Assembly (NCBI RefSeq): GCF_000963255.1
Contig: NZ_JYOV01000005.1
Span: 1-64,000, forward strand
Reading direction: 5' to 3'
Length of the DNA stretch: 64,000 nt
Source of the DNA: Streptococcus infantis
Lineage (GTDB): Bacteria > Bacillota > Bacilli > Lactobacillales > Streptococcaceae
Made by a program: the position numbers and the translations under genes. The notes under the pieces were generated by a model. The model was not told the DNA's origin and made no database searches. It worked only from the letters and a program-made list of their open reading frames with translations. Shown piece by piece: positions 28,584-39,200 of the stretch (positions within the stretch are counted from its first letter, which is position 1; each line of letters opens with the position of its first letter).

Positions 28584-29648
28584 TTAATAATTTTTGATCA
28601 AATCTACAGTAGAGCGATCTAATTTTTTAACCAAGGCTTGTAGGAAAGCTTGAGCTTCTAAGAAGTCATCCATGGCATAAAGTGTTTGGTGTGAGTGGAT
28701 ATAACGAGCGCAGACACCGATTGTTGTAGATGGAACACCACCATTTTTCAAATGAGCTGCTCCTGCATCTGTACCACCTTTTCCACAATAGTATTGGTAT
28801 TTGATTCCAGCTTCTTCAGCAGTTGTCAAAAGAAAATCTTTCATGCCTGGGAGAAGCAAGTGACCTGGATCGTAGAAACGAATCAAGGTTCCATCACCAA
28901 TCTTCCCTTGACCACCATAAACATCACCTGCTGGTGAGCAATCCACTGCAAGAAATACTTCTGGATCAAATTTTGTTGTAGATGCATGGGCACCACGAAG
29001 TCCAACTTCTTCTTGGACGTTAGCACCAAGGTAAAGTTCATTACCTAGTTTTTGACCTGACAAATTTTCAGCCAACTCGCTAACCATGAGAACACCGTAA
29101 CGGTTATCCCATGCTTTTGAGATAATATTTTTTTCATTAGCAGTTAGGATTGCGCTACTATCTGGAACAATTGTGTCTCCAGGACGGATACCAAAACTTT
29201 CAGCCTCAGCCTTATCTGCAAAACCACCATCAAAAACGATATCTGAAATAGCTGGCATGGTTGGTCCACCTGTGCCACGAGTCAAATGTGGAGGAACTGA
29301 ACCTGAAATTACTGGAATCTCACGTCCTTGGCGAGTAAAGAGTTTAAAGCGTTGGCTGCTGACAACCATAGGGTTCCAACCACCAATGCTGACTACTCGG
29401 AAGGTCCCGTCCGCTTTGATTTCACTAACCATGAAACCAACTTCATCCATGTGAGAGGCTACCAAAACACGAGGTGCATCGACTGCTTCTGAATGTTTAA
29501 CCCCAAAAATACCACCTAAGCCATCAGTCACAACTTCATCCACGTGAGGTGTTAATTTTTCACGAAGATAAGCGCGAACAGGTGCTTCATGACCTGAGAT
29601 AGCGGAAAGTTCTGTTACTTCTTTGATTTTAGAAAATAATGTTGTCAT
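28584..29648 (-). CDS. pepA: Glutamyl aminopeptidase (M42)
   Basis: 354 residues. Cytoplasmic M42 metallo-aminopeptidase removing N-terminal Glu/Asp. Metal and catalytic motifs are in order: VASHMDEVGFMV, SKAWDNRYGV, NVQEEVGLRGA, VDCSPAGD, and a final CARYIHSHQTLY. It leads a two-gene unit with the small helical protein. Streptococcal PepA forms large homo-oligomers and supports peptide nutrition; that part is family knowledge. Confidence 0.95.
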   Translation of the reverse strand: MTTLFSKIKEVTELSAISGHEAPVRAYLREKLTPHVDEVVTDGLGGIFGVKHSEAVDAPRVLVASHMDEVGFMVSEIKADGTFRVVSIGGWNPMVVSSQRFKLFTRQGREIPVISGSVPPHLTRGTGGPTMPAISDIVFDGGFADKAEAESFGIRPGDTIVPDSSAILTANEKNIISKAWDNRYGVLMVSELAENLSGQKLGNELYLGANVQEEVGLRGAHASTTKFDPEVFLAVDCSPAGDVYGGQGKIGDGTLIRFYDPGHLLLPGMKDFLLTTAEEAGIKYQYYCGKGGTDAGAAHLKNGGVPSTTIGVCARYIHSHQTLYAMDDFLEAQAFLQALVKKLDRSTVDLIKNY

Positions 29649-29744
29649 TTCTATCCCTTCTTTCTTTCAACCATTTTACCACTTTTTATAGGAGAAAGGT
29701 AGTGGAAATCAACATTTTACCAAGTAACTTACTCTTATAACAAT

Positions 29745-29770
29745 AAAAGAATCACAAATGTGATCCTTCT
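29745..29770 (-). terminator. Possible terminator of the murI-yidD chain
   Basis: Imperfect stem of AAGGATCACA with TGTGATTCTT followed by TTATT on the minus strand, overlapping the yidD stop codon. Confidence 0.5.
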
Positions 29771-30006
29771 TCTCTTGTATTTCGCTTTAATGAAAAGTAG
29801 TCTGGTACTGGATCTTTACCCGTTTCAGACCAAGGATGGCAACGTAATATCCTAGCCAAGCCCATCAAAACTCCCTTGAATCCATGTTTTTCAATTGCCT
29901 GAATCATATAGTTTGAACAAGTAGGCTCAAATCTGCAAGACGGTGGAAAGGCTGGCGAGATAAAGCGTTGGTAAAAGCGCACTGGCGCAATTAAGATTTT
30001 TTTCAT
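29752..30006 (-). CDS. yidD: Membrane protein insertion efficiency factor
   Basis: 84 residues, the normal size for Yid[21 protein letters not shown] with CSNY and ILRCHPW is the family signature; the first part predicts an amphipathic membrane-bound helix and the cysteines are conserved. It assists YidC/Sec insertion of inner-membrane proteins. Its ATG overlaps the rluB stop by one base. Confidence 0.95.
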   Translation of the reverse strand: MKKILIAPVRFYQRFISPAFPPSCRFEPTCSNYMIQAIEKHGFKGVLMGLARILRCHPWSETGKDPVPDYFSLKRNTREEGSHL

Positions 30007-30731
30007 TATTTATTATTTGTTACAGCCATGGTGTGTAGTTGGCTGATTTCTTTTTTATTGAGACGGCGTGATTCTCCTGGACGAAGTCCTGTCAAGTCTA
30101 GATGTCCAAAACGTGTCCGAGACAGTTTATCTACTTGGAGACCGATAGCTTCAAACATTTTTTTAACCTGATGGTTACGTCCTTCATGGATGGTCAACTG
30201 CACTACTGAGCGATTTTTGACTGGATCCACTTTAAGAATCTCATAAACAGCCGGCTTGGTTTTCTTGCCATCAATCTCAACCCCTCGAGTCAAGGGACGA
30301 AGATTTTCTTTGTTGGCAATTCCTTTCACACGCGCAACATAGACCTTGTCAATCTCATTACGAGGGTGAATCATCTCATCTGTAAAGTCCCCATCATTGG
30401 TCAAAATCAAAACTCCAGATGTATCCCAGTCCAAACGTCCCACAGGGTAGATACGCTCTTTGACATTGGGTAAGAGATCTACAACCGTCTTACGTCCCTT
30501 GTCATCTGTCACACTGGAAATCACTCCGCGTGGTTTGTTAAGCAGATAGTAGACCTTTTCTTCGTTATAGATGGGTTGACCTTCAACTTCGACCTTGTCG
30601 CCTGACTTGATGGTCGTTGCTAGTTCACGAACCACTTGGCCGTTAACCGTCACCAATCCTTGCTTGATCAACTCTTCTGCTTTTCTCCTACTGGCCACAC
30701 CTGCGTGGGCAATATATTTATTGATTCTCAT
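30006..30731 (-). CDS. rluB: 23S rRNA pseudouridine synthase
   Basis: 241 residues. An N-terminal S4 domain ([20 protein letters not shown]) is followed by an RsuA-family catalytic domain with [20 protein letters not shown], in which the Asp of GRLD is the nucleophile. It is expected to modify helix 89 of 23S rRNA (U2605 in E. coli). It overlaps scpB by 14 nt, the common scpA-scpB-rluB order in Firmicutes. Confidence 0.94.
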   Translation of the reverse strand: MRINKYIAHAGVASRRKAEELIKQGLVTVNGQVVRELATTIKSGDKVEVEGQPIYNEEKVYYLLNKPRGVISSVTDDKGRKTVVDLLPNVKERIYPVGRLDWDTSGVLILTNDGDFTDEMIHPRNEIDKVYVARVKGIANKENLRPLTRGVEIDGKKTKPAVYEILKVDPVKNRSVVQLTIHEGRNHQVKKMFEAIGLQVDKLSRTRFGHLDLTGLRPGESRRLNKKEISQLHTMAVTNNK

Positions 30732-31287
30732 CTTCTTCTATCCTTTCACCAAATAATTGGCTTTCTTGTGTTTGAATGTCAAGCTCATCAATCACGGGCA
30801 ATTCTTCCAAATGGTTAATGCCCATGTAATCTAGGAAATAATCCGTCGTTACATAGAGATTAGGACGTCCAAGAACCTCTTTTTTCCCGTCTTCTTTTAT
30901 CAAGTCAAAGGCTTGCAACTTAACTAGCGCTCCACTTGAATTAACCCCCCGAATAGCATCGATCTCTATCCGTGTGATAGGCTGCTTGTAAGCAATGATG
31001 GACAGGGTTTCAAGGGCAGCTCGAGATAGGCTCTGGTTGATGGGTGCCTTAGAGTATTCTTTCAAAATGGCTGCAAATTGAGGCTTGGTTACCAATCTGT
31101 AGGCACCACCTGTCTCAATCAAGTCTAAACTGGAATCCTGGTCTTTTTCATACTTTTGGGCTAATTTTTCTAGACTCTGCTGAATCCCAGTCGGTGGCAA
31201 AGAGAGGAGCTCAGCCAACTGGCGAATCCTTATCCCCTCTTCACCCGCTACAAACAAGAGCGCTTCTATTTCTGCTAAAGTACTCAT
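30718..31287 (-). CDS. scpB: Segregation and condensation protein B
   Basis: 189 residues with two winged-helix domains ([40 protein letters not shown]). It partners with ScpA and SMC in the bacterial condensin complex. Located 12 nt after scpA and overlapping rluB. Confidence 0.95.
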   Translation of the reverse strand: MSTLAEIEALLFVAGEEGIRIRQLAELLSLPPTGIQQSLEKLAQKYEKDQDSSLDLIETGGAYRLVTKPQFAAILKEYSKAPINQSLSRAALETLSIIAYKQPITRIEIDAIRGVNSSGALVKLQAFDLIKEDGKKEVLGRPNLYVTTDYFLDYMGINHLEELPVIDELDIQTQESQLFGERIEEDENQ

Positions 31288-31299
31288 ATTTCCTCTCTA

Positions 31300-32034
31300 T
31301 CAAGATCGACTCTGCTCTACTTGATTTTCCTCATTCTTTTTCAGGAGATAGATATCTCCGAAACTCTCCTCTTGCACGAGGATCAGTTCCTGAGTTTTGA
31401 TTAACTCTAGGGTTGCCAAAAAGAGGGTAATAACCTCTTGAACATTCTGAGCTTCCTTGAAAAAATCTTGCAAGCATAATTGCTCACCTTCAACCAAGGC
31501 TTCTCGGACGATAACCATCATATCCTCAATCTTATACTCATCTCGCAAGATCGTTGTGTGACTTTGCGAGAATTCTTCCTTTTTCTTGGCCAGCAAGTTT
31601 GAAAAGGTTAAGAAAAGATCGATTGTGGTCTTATCATGAACAAGTTCAGCATCCTCATAAATCAACTCTGTAGGTGCTTTTGAGTAATACTGAGCTCGTT
31701 CTTGATGCTTGGCTTCCAAATGCTCACCCAAGAGTTTAAACTTGCGGTATTCTTCGATCTGAGAAAGGAGGTCCTGCTCCAGATCATCCTCTAGGTCCGT
31801 CACTTCTGCAACCTTCGGCAAGAGCTTGCGACTCTTGATTAGCATGAGTTGGCTAGCCATGACCATGTATTCGCCTGCCACTTCTAAACGCATAGCTTGT
31901 AAGGTCGAGATATAGGCTAGATATTGCTCGATAACCTCTGTAATCGGCACATCATAGATATCCATCTGGTACTTTGAAACCAAGTGCAAAAGAAGATCCA
32001 AAGGCCCTTCAAAATCTTTTAATTTAATATCCAT
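31300..32034 (-). CDS. scpA: Segregation and condensation protein A
   Basis: 244 residues. The kleisin of condensin bridges the SMC heads and binds ScpB. The N-terminal [20 protein letters not shown] is diagnostic, and the C-terminal winged helix ([20 protein letters not shown]) contacts the SMC head. It shares one base with the xerD-like stop codon. Confidence 0.96.
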   Translation of the reverse strand: MDIKLKDFEGPLDLLLHLVSKYQMDIYDVPITEVIEQYLAYISTLQAMRLEVAGEYMVMASQLMLIKSRKLLPKVAEVTDLEDDLEQDLLSQIEEYRKFKLLGEHLEAKHQERAQYYSKAPTELIYEDAELVHDKTTIDLFLTFSNLLAKKKEEFSQSHTTILRDEYKIEDMMVIVREALVEGEQLCLQDFFKEAQNVQEVITLFLATLELIKTQELILVQEESFGDIYLLKKNEENQVEQSRS

Positions 32035-32768
32035 TATCTAAATTTTTCTAAGGTTAGGACTGTCTTTAAGCCCAACTTTTTGGCGATTTCGTACAAGTCA
32101 ACCTTTTCTTCGATTTGTCTTAGTATAAACTGTTCTCTCAATCCTTGAGCCGATAAGTCTGGGAAACCTTTTTCTTTTAGAAAGGCCTCTAACTGTCGGA
32201 AGGCCCACTGACGCGAGTAGGGTTTCCCAGCTTTTTCAAAGAGGTAGGTCTGTCCCATCAAGGGCTCTAACTCTGCAAGCAATTTTGTGGGAAGACTCAA
32301 GATTCTTTGTTGAGAAGCTTTATTGATTCTCAATACTTGGAAATCTAGGTTCACATCACTCGTTTTTAAGACTAGAATTTCACTTGGTAAGAGGCCCAAT
32401 TCCACTATCAATAAGGCCAACAAGCGTCCCTCTGGATAGGCACTTTCTTGCCAGAAAGAACTGAGGTCTAAAAGTTCTGACTGAACTTGCTTTTTCTCAG
32501 CCTGTTTAGGCAATTCTAAACGATGAAAGGTAGCAATTTCCCCCTTCTGGTATAAAAAGTAAAGAAATTGATTGCAAGCAGAAACCTTACGCTTTTGGGC
32601 ACTGATTTTAAACTGAGATAGTTGAGCTTGGTAGATTTTTAAACTTGTCTCAGAAATTCGTTCTCCAATAAGATCTAAAAACTGCTCCAAGTCATACTTA
32701 TAGGATTGCTTAGAATTTACAGACAAACCTTGTTTTTCTTCTAAAAATGCTGAAATTCCTTCTCTCAT
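32034..32768 (-). CDS. XerD-like tyrosine recombinase, catalytically degenerate
   Basis: 244 residues. It has the tyrosine recombinase fold: a SAM-like N-terminal DNA-binding part ([18 protein letters not shown]) and a catalytic-type C-terminal part. The usual GLRxSE is GLLPSE, losing the first Arg, and the HxxR region is [10 protein letters not shown]. The C-terminus is LTLEKFR, whereas the pneumococcal homologue, as I remember it, ends LEKYR, with that Tyr annotated as nucleophile. Codon 243 is TTT (Phe). It is coupled to scpA and cbpB, so a structural or segregation role is likelier than recombination. It is not a mobile-element integrase. True XerS for dif is elsewhere in streptococci. 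Confidence 0.85.
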   Translation of the reverse strand: MREGISAFLEEKQGLSVNSKQSYKYDLEQFLDLIGERISETSLKIYQAQLSQFKISAQKRKVSACNQFLYFLYQKGEIATFHRLELPKQAEKKQVQSELLDLSSFWQESAYPEGRLLALLIVELGLLPSEILVLKTSDVNLDFQVLRINKASQQRILSLPTKLLAELEPLMGQTYLFEKAGKPYSRQWAFRQLEAFLKEKGFPDLSAQGLREQFILRQIEEKVDLYEIAKKLGLKTVLTLEKFR

Positions 32769-33226
32769 TTGCTTCGAATCTCATATTCCTTACTAAAATC
32801 ATGCAAGAGAGCATTGACAGCCTTAAGGATTGATTTCCGTGTGATAATGCCTTGGAAAATACCTTCCTTATCAACGACTGGTAGGAAAGACTCATCCACT
32901 AACTTATGTAAAACATCCGTCAGTGTATAGTCTGGACTGACAACTGCTACGTCCTTCTTGGTCATGTGTACGATATCCGTATCTGACATGGCTTCCTGAC
33001 TCAAGCCCTGCTCCATCTGGTAGGCCAGAATGTCTCTAAGTCCAATGGTTCCGACAAATTCTTTCTCATCAGTCACTACTGGCACTCTGGTATAGGTCAT
33101 CTGGCTAAGGAGGAGAGTTGCATGATCTGCATTGTGGGTATCAATGAGCACAGCCAAATTTTCAGCAGGAGTTAAAAAGGTTTCCTCTTGCTCCAGTAAA
33201 AACTGTTCAAACTCTTTGGCAATCAT
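32765..33226 (-). CDS. cbpB: CBS-domain protein, cyclic-di-AMP-binding CbpB/DarB type
   Basis: 153 residues comprising a CBS pair (ADHATLLLSQMTYTRVPVVT; SPDYTLTDVLHKLVDESFLP). Length and layout match CbpB/DarB (YkuL), which senses c-di-AMP and in Bacillus acts on Rel and pyruvate carboxylase. That function is by family resemblance only. It overlaps both neighbours by 4 nt (ATGA type), so it is translationally coupled. Confidence 0.78.
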   Translation of the reverse strand: MIAKEFEQFLLEQEETFLTPAENLAVLIDTHNADHATLLLSQMTYTRVPVVTDEKEFVGTIGLRDILAYQMEQGLSQEAMSDTDIVHMTKKDVAVVSPDYTLTDVLHKLVDESFLPVVDKEGIFQGIITRKSILKAVNALLHDFSKEYEIRSK

Positions 33227-33744
33227 CGAGCAAACTCCTTGGATAAGCCTGGATAGACCTCATGGTTTCGTGTCAAAAAGTCCACTTTAAAGTAGCTATC
33301 ATCAATCTCTACACGGGCGTAAAGACATTCTCTGATAGTTCCACGTGGTTGACTGATAGAACCAGGATTTAGGAAAAGGGTCTTCCCTTCCATCCAAGCA
33401 TTTGGAACATGCAAGTGCCCATAAAGACAGATATCTGCATCTTCCTCTTGAGCCCAAAAATCAAGCTTTTGGAAATTGAAGTTAATATCAAACAAATGTC
33501 CATGAGTCTGGATAATCTTGGTAGGACCCAGTTGAGTCACCAAACGTTCTGGATAGTCTGAATAAAAGTCCATGTTTCCTCTGACTACTTGGATTCCTTC
33601 CCAGAGTGGTGAATCTGGGCGAAGTTCCGAGTCACCATCGTGAAAAATGGCATCAACTTTCCCCAGATAGCGGTCACGGATTTCCTCTACAATCAAGCTA
33701 TCTCCGTGGGAGTCACTCATTACAATGATGGTTTGCTTTGCCAT
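33223..33744 (-). CDS. Metallophosphoesterase, YfcE/MJ0936 type
   Basis: 173 residues with the compact calcineurin-like fold: [32 protein letters not shown]-type ending ([10 protein letters not shown]), YGHLHVPN and [10 protein letters not shown]. These are all the metal ligands of the small phosphodiesterase family. Substrate unknown. It overlaps the rdgB 3' end by 25 nt. It is the second metallophosphoesterase in the window and is not closely similar to the one at 9164-10003. Confidence 0.9.
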   Translation of the reverse strand: MAKQTIIVMSDSHGDSLIVEEIRDRYLGKVDAIFHDGDSELRPDSPLWEGIQVVRGNMDFYSDYPERLVTQLGPTKIIQTHGHLFDINFNFQKLDFWAQEEDADICLYGHLHVPNAWMEGKTLFLNPGSISQPRGTIRECLYARVEIDDSYFKVDFLTRNHEVYPGLSKEFAR

Positions 33745-34691
33745 GATGGAAATACCTCCAAAAGTTTCTTAACGGCTAAGGCACGGTGGGATTGACTATT
33801 TTTTTCTTCGAGGGTTAATTCAGCTGATGATTTACCGGTTTCTCCTACTAGGAAGAGCGGATCATAGCCAAAACCATTTTCACCCTTAGGTTCAAAGTTA
33901 ATGTAACCTGGCCAGTCAGCTTCGACAACCAAGCTTTCCTTACCTGGGCTAGCTACGACCAAGGTTGTGTGGAATTGAGCTGAACGGTCCTTGAGTTCAA
34001 AAACCATGGCTAATTCGTGCAAGAGTTTCGCATTATTTTCTTGGTCAGTTGCGCCGACTCCTGCGAAACGAGCTGACCAGACACCTGGGAGACCACCAAG
34101 CACATCGACTTTGAGCCCAGAGTCATCAGCTAAAACCATCTTACCTGTTAATTGGGAAATAGTTTCTGCTTTGAGGCGAGCATTTTCTTCAAAGGTCATA
34201 CCCGTTTCAGCAACTTCAGGCAGGTCTGGATAATCATTGAGATTTTCTACGTCATAACCCAGTTTGTCAAAGATAGCACGAAATTCCTTGGTCTTCCCTT
34301 CGTTACGAGTTGCAATCAACAAGGTTTCTCTGACTTTATTTGTCTCGAAAAAGTCTTGAACATTGACTCCTTCTTTAGGCAATTCTACATGCAGAAGTTG
34401 TCCGTTTTCCACTAAGAGCAAGGCACCTTGACGTTGAATGACTTCCAAGTTTCGGTCCACTTCTTGATTGAGAATATCCACCACAAAAGAGAGTAAGCGA
34501 TAGGCTGAACCATATCGTAAAACAGTGACTGAAAGTGGAAATCCTCGCTCCTCATCTCGAAAGATTTTGGCCAAATCAAATAGCGGAAACTCTAACTCAT
34601 CATCCGTCAAAGTCCGAATGCCACCAAAAACACTGTAGGATCCAACATACCAGTCTTGGTCATCCTTGTATTCATAAATTTTGTTTGTCAT
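33720..34691 (-). CDS. rdgB: Non-canonical purine NTP pyrophosphatase with streptococcal N-terminal extension
   Basis: 323 residues from ATG 34691, which overlaps the murI TGA as ATGA; the open frame extends to 34730 but the coupling favours 34691. Residues about 125-323 are the RdgB/HAM1 domain ([56 protein letters not shown]), which hydrolyses dITP/XTP. Residues 1-120 are an extension of unknown role ([20 protein letters not shown]) that I recall from other streptococcal RdgB proteins. Confidence 0.93.
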   Translation of the reverse strand: MTNKIYEYKDDQDWYVGSYSVFGGIRTLTDDELEFPLFDLAKIFRDEERGFPLSVTVLRYGSAYRLLSFVVDILNQEVDRNLEVIQRQGALLLVENGQLLHVELPKEGVNVQDFFETNKVRETLLIATRNEGKTKEFRAIFDKLGYDVENLNDYPDLPEVAETGMTFEENARLKAETISQLTGKMVLADDSGLKVDVLGGLPGVWSARFAGVGATDQENNAKLLHELAMVFELKDRSAQFHTTLVVASPGKESLVVEADWPGYINFEPKGENGFGYDPLFLVGETGKSSAELTLEEKNSQSHRALAVKKLLEVFPSWQSKPSL

Positions 34692-35482
34692 AATGTTACA
34701 TGCTCCACATGAATCTCTTTTTCCAGCCACTCTGCTCCTATCTGGGCAAAACTTTGGCTATTTGCAGTTGTATAAAAACGGTGTTGAAGGGGCGCCGCAT
34801 CTCGGCTACGGTTAATCTCAAAGTAATTGAGCAAGACTGAGATATCACGTACACACTCAGCTCCACTATCGATCAGCTGAACCTTAGGCCCCATGACATT
34901 TTGGATGATAGGTCTGAGGAGTGGATAATGAGTACAGCCCAAAATTAAGCTATCTACTTTTCCGACTAAGGGACGCAAAGTTTCATAGACAACTTTCTTG
35001 GTCACACTTGTCGATAGAGCACCTGACTCGACCAAGGGAGCAAACTTAGGGCAGGCCAAGCTTTCCACATGTAAATCTGGGTCTAGATCATGAATCTTTT
35101 GTCGATAAATATCTGATTTTACCGTCATCGGGGTTCCAATCACACCGATCTTCCCACCTTGACTCGCTTTGATAGCTGCTGATGCACCAGGCAAAATCAC
35201 ACCCAACACCGGAATATCCAACTTAGCTTTAATCTCTTCCCAAACGACTGCCGTTGCTGTATTACACGCAATGACAATCATCTTAACATTCTTGGTCAAA
35301 AGAAAGTTGACCAGTTGCCAAGTATATTCACGAATCTGCTCAGCAGGACGGGGACCATAAGGAGCCCGTGCCGAATCTCCAATATAGACGATTTCTTCAT
35401 GGGGAAGCTGGCGCATGAGTTCACGTACAACCGTCAAACCTCCAACGCCCGAATCCAAAAAACCAATCGGTCGATTATCCAT
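34688..35482 (-). CDS. murI: Glutamate racemase
   Basis: 264 residues. It makes D-glutamate for peptidoglycan. [19 protein letters not shown] (first catalytic Cys) and LGCTHYPLL (second catalytic Cys) are all present. First gene of a tightly packed chain murI-rdgB-phosphoesterase-cbpB-xerD-like-scpA-scpB-rluB-yidD. No convincing promoter was found upstream. Confidence 0.97.
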   Translation of the reverse strand: MDNRPIGFLDSGVGGLTVVRELMRQLPHEEIVYIGDSARAPYGPRPAEQIREYTWQLVNFLLTKNVKMIVIACNTATAVVWEEIKAKLDIPVLGVILPGASAAIKASQGGKIGVIGTPMTVKSDIYRQKIHDLDPDLHVESLACPKFAPLVESGALSTSVTKKVVYETLRPLVGKVDSLILGCTHYPLLRPIIQNVMGPKVQLIDSGAECVRDISVLLNYFEINRSRDAAPLQHRFYTTANSQSFAQIGAEWLEKEIHVEHVTL

Positions 35483-35650
35483 ACAGTCTTCTTTCTAGTA
35501 TTTTTTCTGATTGATAGTTCATTATTATTCATTTCTTTCTGGAATCTCTGACAGACTGGTCAGTTTCCAACTGTCTCCTTCTTAATCATAATCAAATATC
35601 AATAGAATGCAAGGAAAAAGTCTTGTCTCTAAATATCAGTCAAACATAGT

Positions 35651-35685
35651 GAGAAGTCTGGAACTTTCATCCCAGACTTTTCCTA
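35651..35685 (-). terminator. Hairpin after yneF
   Basis: AAGTCTGG and CCAGACTT pair around a 10-nt loop. The T run is better on the plus strand, so terminator strength for yneF is uncertain. Confidence 0.45.
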
Positions 35686-35686
35686 T

Positions 35687-35932
35687 TTATTTCTTTTTAT
35701 TGTTAGCAAGGGCTGCTTTTTGTTGGCGAATGATTTGGTGGTAAACTTGTTGTACCTTGGCTTCACTAGGCTTTTGACCGTTTGCACTCAAGAGAGTACG
35801 AACTGCTTCTGCGTTCAAACGTGGGTTATCCGCAAATTCTTTTTCGATTTGCTTGCGCACCAAGTACATACCTCCAAGAGCTCCTCCTAGAAAAGCCAAA
35901 AGAATCAATACAATTGCTAAAATAAGGTTCAT
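35687..35932 (-). CDS. yneF: YneF family membrane protein (UPF0154)
   Basis: 81 residues. One N-terminal membrane helix with small-residue packing ([17 protein letters not shown]) is followed by a basic cytoplasmic helix ([20 protein letters not shown]). This is the UPF0154/YneF pattern, function unknown. Its upstream neighbour across 316 bp is the GH95 gene, which is divergent. Confidence 0.9.
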   Translation of the reverse strand: MNLILAIVLILLAFLGGALGGMYLVRKQIEKEFADNPRLNAEAVRTLLSANGQKPSEAKVQQVYHQIIRQQKAALANNKKK

Positions 35933-36115
35933 AACATTTCTCCTGTTTCTTTTTGAATCTTCTATATTATACCATAAAGTCCTACGCCTGACTAGTTTGA
36001 GTTACGCTTTCAGATGGCTAATTCCTCATATTTCATTTCATATCTAATCATTTTTAAGTTCGATTTTTATAAAAAAATAGAAGCACTAAAATTTGGTAAA
36101 AAAAGTCCATTTACC

Positions 36116-36131
36116 TTGTAAGCCCTTGCAA
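36116..36131. promoter_or_regulatory. cre-like site 1 upstream of the fucosidase gene
   Basis: TTGTAAGCCCTTGCAA fits WTGNAANCGNWNNCW except C for the central G. It overlaps the predicted -35 (TTGCAA, 36126-36131), an arrangement suited to repression. Confidence 0.5.
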
Positions 36132-36154
36132 TAGTTTTGTTTATTTGTTATATT
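36126..36154 (+). promoter_or_regulatory. Promoter of the fucosidase gene
   Basis: TTGCAA (36126-36131), 17 nt, TATATT (36149-36154). A leader of about 90 nt would contain the second cre-like site. The rest of the 316-bp gap (35933-36115) is AT-rich with no other recognised element. Confidence 0.45.
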
Positions 36155-36213
36155 AAGATTATCTGAAAAAATCACACATATTTCTGCAAGACTTATTTTT
36201 TTTAAAAAAAGAA

Positions 36214-36227
36214 TGTATGCGCTTACA
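36214..36227. promoter_or_regulatory. cre-like site 2 in the fucosidase leader
   Basis: TGTATGCGCTTACA matches TGWAANCGNTNWCA with a single mismatch (T at position 5). It lies 22 bp before the GTG start and covers the apparent alternative start at 36213. Confidence 0.62.
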
Positions 36228-36248
36228 GATTTAAGAAAGGAGAATTTT

Positions 36249-39200
36249 GTGGATAAAAGATATTGGGAAAAAGCCTGTAAGTATAGCATCCGCAAACTAA
36301 GTGTCGGAGCTGCCTCTGTTTTACTTGGTGCTGTTTTTTTAGCAGCACAGGGTGTTGCTGCTGATGGTGTCGAGATTACGGAAAGTGAGGCAACAATTAC
36401 TGAAACCTCTGCTAAACCGGATACGAAAGTAGAGGAAGTTCTTGCTTCTAACACAGAGACTCAACCTATAGCTGAATCAGCTGAAAAGCAAACAACCCCT
36501 GAGGCAGAACTACCTCAAACTAGTAGTCAGTCAGAGACAAGTGCAACTACCGCCCCTGCTGACAATAAGGAGAGCGAGAAGCCAGAACTTCCTGTGAACA
36601 AGCAAGAACATTACGAATTACATTACAACCAACCAACTGCTCCTTCCTATGATGGATGGGAAAAACAAGCCCTCCCAGTCGGAAATGGGGAAATGGGTGC
36701 CAAGGTTTTCGGACTCATCGGTGAAGAAAGAATCCAGTACAACGAAAAAACACTTTGGTCTGGAGGCCCACAGCCAGATAGTCAAGACTACAACGGAGGA
36801 AACTACAAGGACCGCTACAAAGTCTTAGCCGAAATTCGTAAGGCCTTAGAAGACGGTGACCGTCAAAAAGCCAAACAACTAGCAGAGAGAAATTTGGTTG
36901 GGCCAAACAATGCCCAATACGGTCGCTACCTAGCCTTCGGTGATATCTTCATGGTCTTTAATAACCAAAAGAAGGGCTTGGAAAATGTTACTGACTATCA
37001 TCGTGGCTTAGATATTTCTGAAGCTATCACAACTACCTCCTATACTCAAGACGGGACAAGTTTCAAACGAGAAACCTTCTCTAGTTATCCAGATGACGTC
37101 ACTGTTACCCATTTGACTAAAAAGGGAGATAAGACGCTTGATTTTACCCTTTGGAACAGCTTGACTGAAGATTTGATTGCTAATGGAGATTATTCTTGGG
37201 AGAATTCTAAATACAAACAAGGGACTGTTAGCGTTGATTCTAATGGTATTTTGCTCAAGGGAACTGTCAAAGACAACGGTCTTAAATTTGCCTCTTATCT
37301 TGGTATCAAGACAGATGGACAAGTCACTGCTCAAGATGGTTATTTGACTGTTACGGGAGCAAGTTATGCAACACTGCTACTCAGTACCAAGACCAATTTT
37401 GCTCAAAATCCGAAAACCAATTACCGCAAGGATATTGATGTAGAAAAGACTGTCAAATCTATCGTCGAAGCTGCTAAAGCCAAAGACTATGAGACTCTGA
37501 AAAATGATCACATCAAGGATTACCAAAGTCTTTTCAATCGTGTTCAATTAAACCTCGGCGGTAGCAAGTCTAATCAAACTACAAAAGAAGCTCTCCAAAC
37601 CTATAATCCAACAAAAGGACAAAAACTAGAAGAACTCTTCTTCCAATACGGACGTTACCTACTAATCAGTTCTTCTCGTAACCGGACAGATGCACTTCCA
37701 GCAAACTTGCAAGGTGTCTGGAATGCTGTAGATAATCCACCTTGGAACTCAGACTACCACCTCAATGTCAACCTACAGATGAACTATTGGCCTGCCTACA
37801 TGAGTAATCTCGCAGAAACAGCTAAGCCAATGATCAATTATATCGATGACATGCGCTATTATGGCCGTATCGCTGCTAAAGAATATGCAGGTATCGAATC
37901 CAAAGAAGGTCAAGAAAATGGATGGTTGGTTCATACTCAGGCGACACCATTTGGCTGGACTACTCCTGGTTGGAACTACTATTGGGGTTGGTCTCCAGCT
38001 GCCAATGCTTGGATGATGCAAAACGTCTATGACTACTATAAATTCACCAAGGATGAAACTTATCTTAAAGAAAAGATTTATCCAATGCTCAAGGAAACAG
38101 CCAAGTTCTGGAATTCCTTCTTGCACTACGACAAGGCTAGTGACCGTTGGGTTTCTTCTCCATCCTACTCGCCAGAACATGGAACTATCACGATTGGGAA
38201 TACCTTTGACCAATCTCTAGTTTGGCAGCTATTCCACGACTATATGGAAGCAGCCAATCATCTGAAGATCGACCAAGATTTGGTGACAGAAGTGAAGGCT
38301 AAATTTGACAAGCTCAAACCACTTCACATCAACCAAGACGGCCGTATCAAGGAATGGTACGAAGAAGACAGCCCACAATTCACTAACGAAGGCATTGAAA
38401 ACCACCACCGCCACGTTTCCCATCTAGTTGGTCTCTTCCCAGGTACTCTATTTGGCAAGGATCAGCCTGAATATCTAGAAGCTGCACGCGCAACCCTAAA
38501 TCACCGTGGAGATGGTGGAACTGGTTGGTCTAAGGCCAATAAAATCAATCTCTGGGCTCGTCTCCTAGATGGAAATCGTGCCCACCGTTTGTTGGCAGAA
38601 CAGCTCAGATCTTCAACCCTAGAAAACCTCTGGGATACCCACGCGCCTTTCCAAATCGATGGTAACTTTGGCGCAACCAGCGGTATGGCAGAAATGCTCC
38701 TTCAGTCTCACACAGGCTACATTGCCCCATTACCAGCCCTTCCAGATGCTTGGAAAGACGGTCAAGTCTCAGGCTTAGTCGCTCGTGGTAACTTTGAAGT
38801 CAGCATGAAATGGAAAGAGAAAAATCTTGAAACGCTATCTTTCCTTTCTAATGTTGGTGGAGACTTAGTCGTAGACTATCCAAATATCGAATCTAGTATC
38901 ATCAAGATTAATGGCAAGGAAGTTCAAGCTAGTCGCCTCAAAGATAACCGTATCCAACTTGCGACTCAAAAGGGGGATGTCATTACATTTGAAAACTTCC
39001 CTGGACGAGTGACTCGCTTATCAGCCCTTCGAAAAGATTCCGTCACAGCCGAACTCGACTTTAACACAGTTGAAGGAGCAAGTCATTATGTCATCCGACG
39101 AGAAAGCAAGGATGAAAACAGTCAAACTCCTAGCGTTCGTGAGTTTATCACCAATCAAACTCACTTCATCGATCGCTCAATTGATTCAAGCCACGCTTAT

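Noticed and set aside
32034-32768. Tyrosine recombinase gene as sign of a mobile element
   Set aside because: It is a conserved XerD-like gene coupled to cbpB and scpA, with degenerate catalytic residues and no att-like repeats or cargo.
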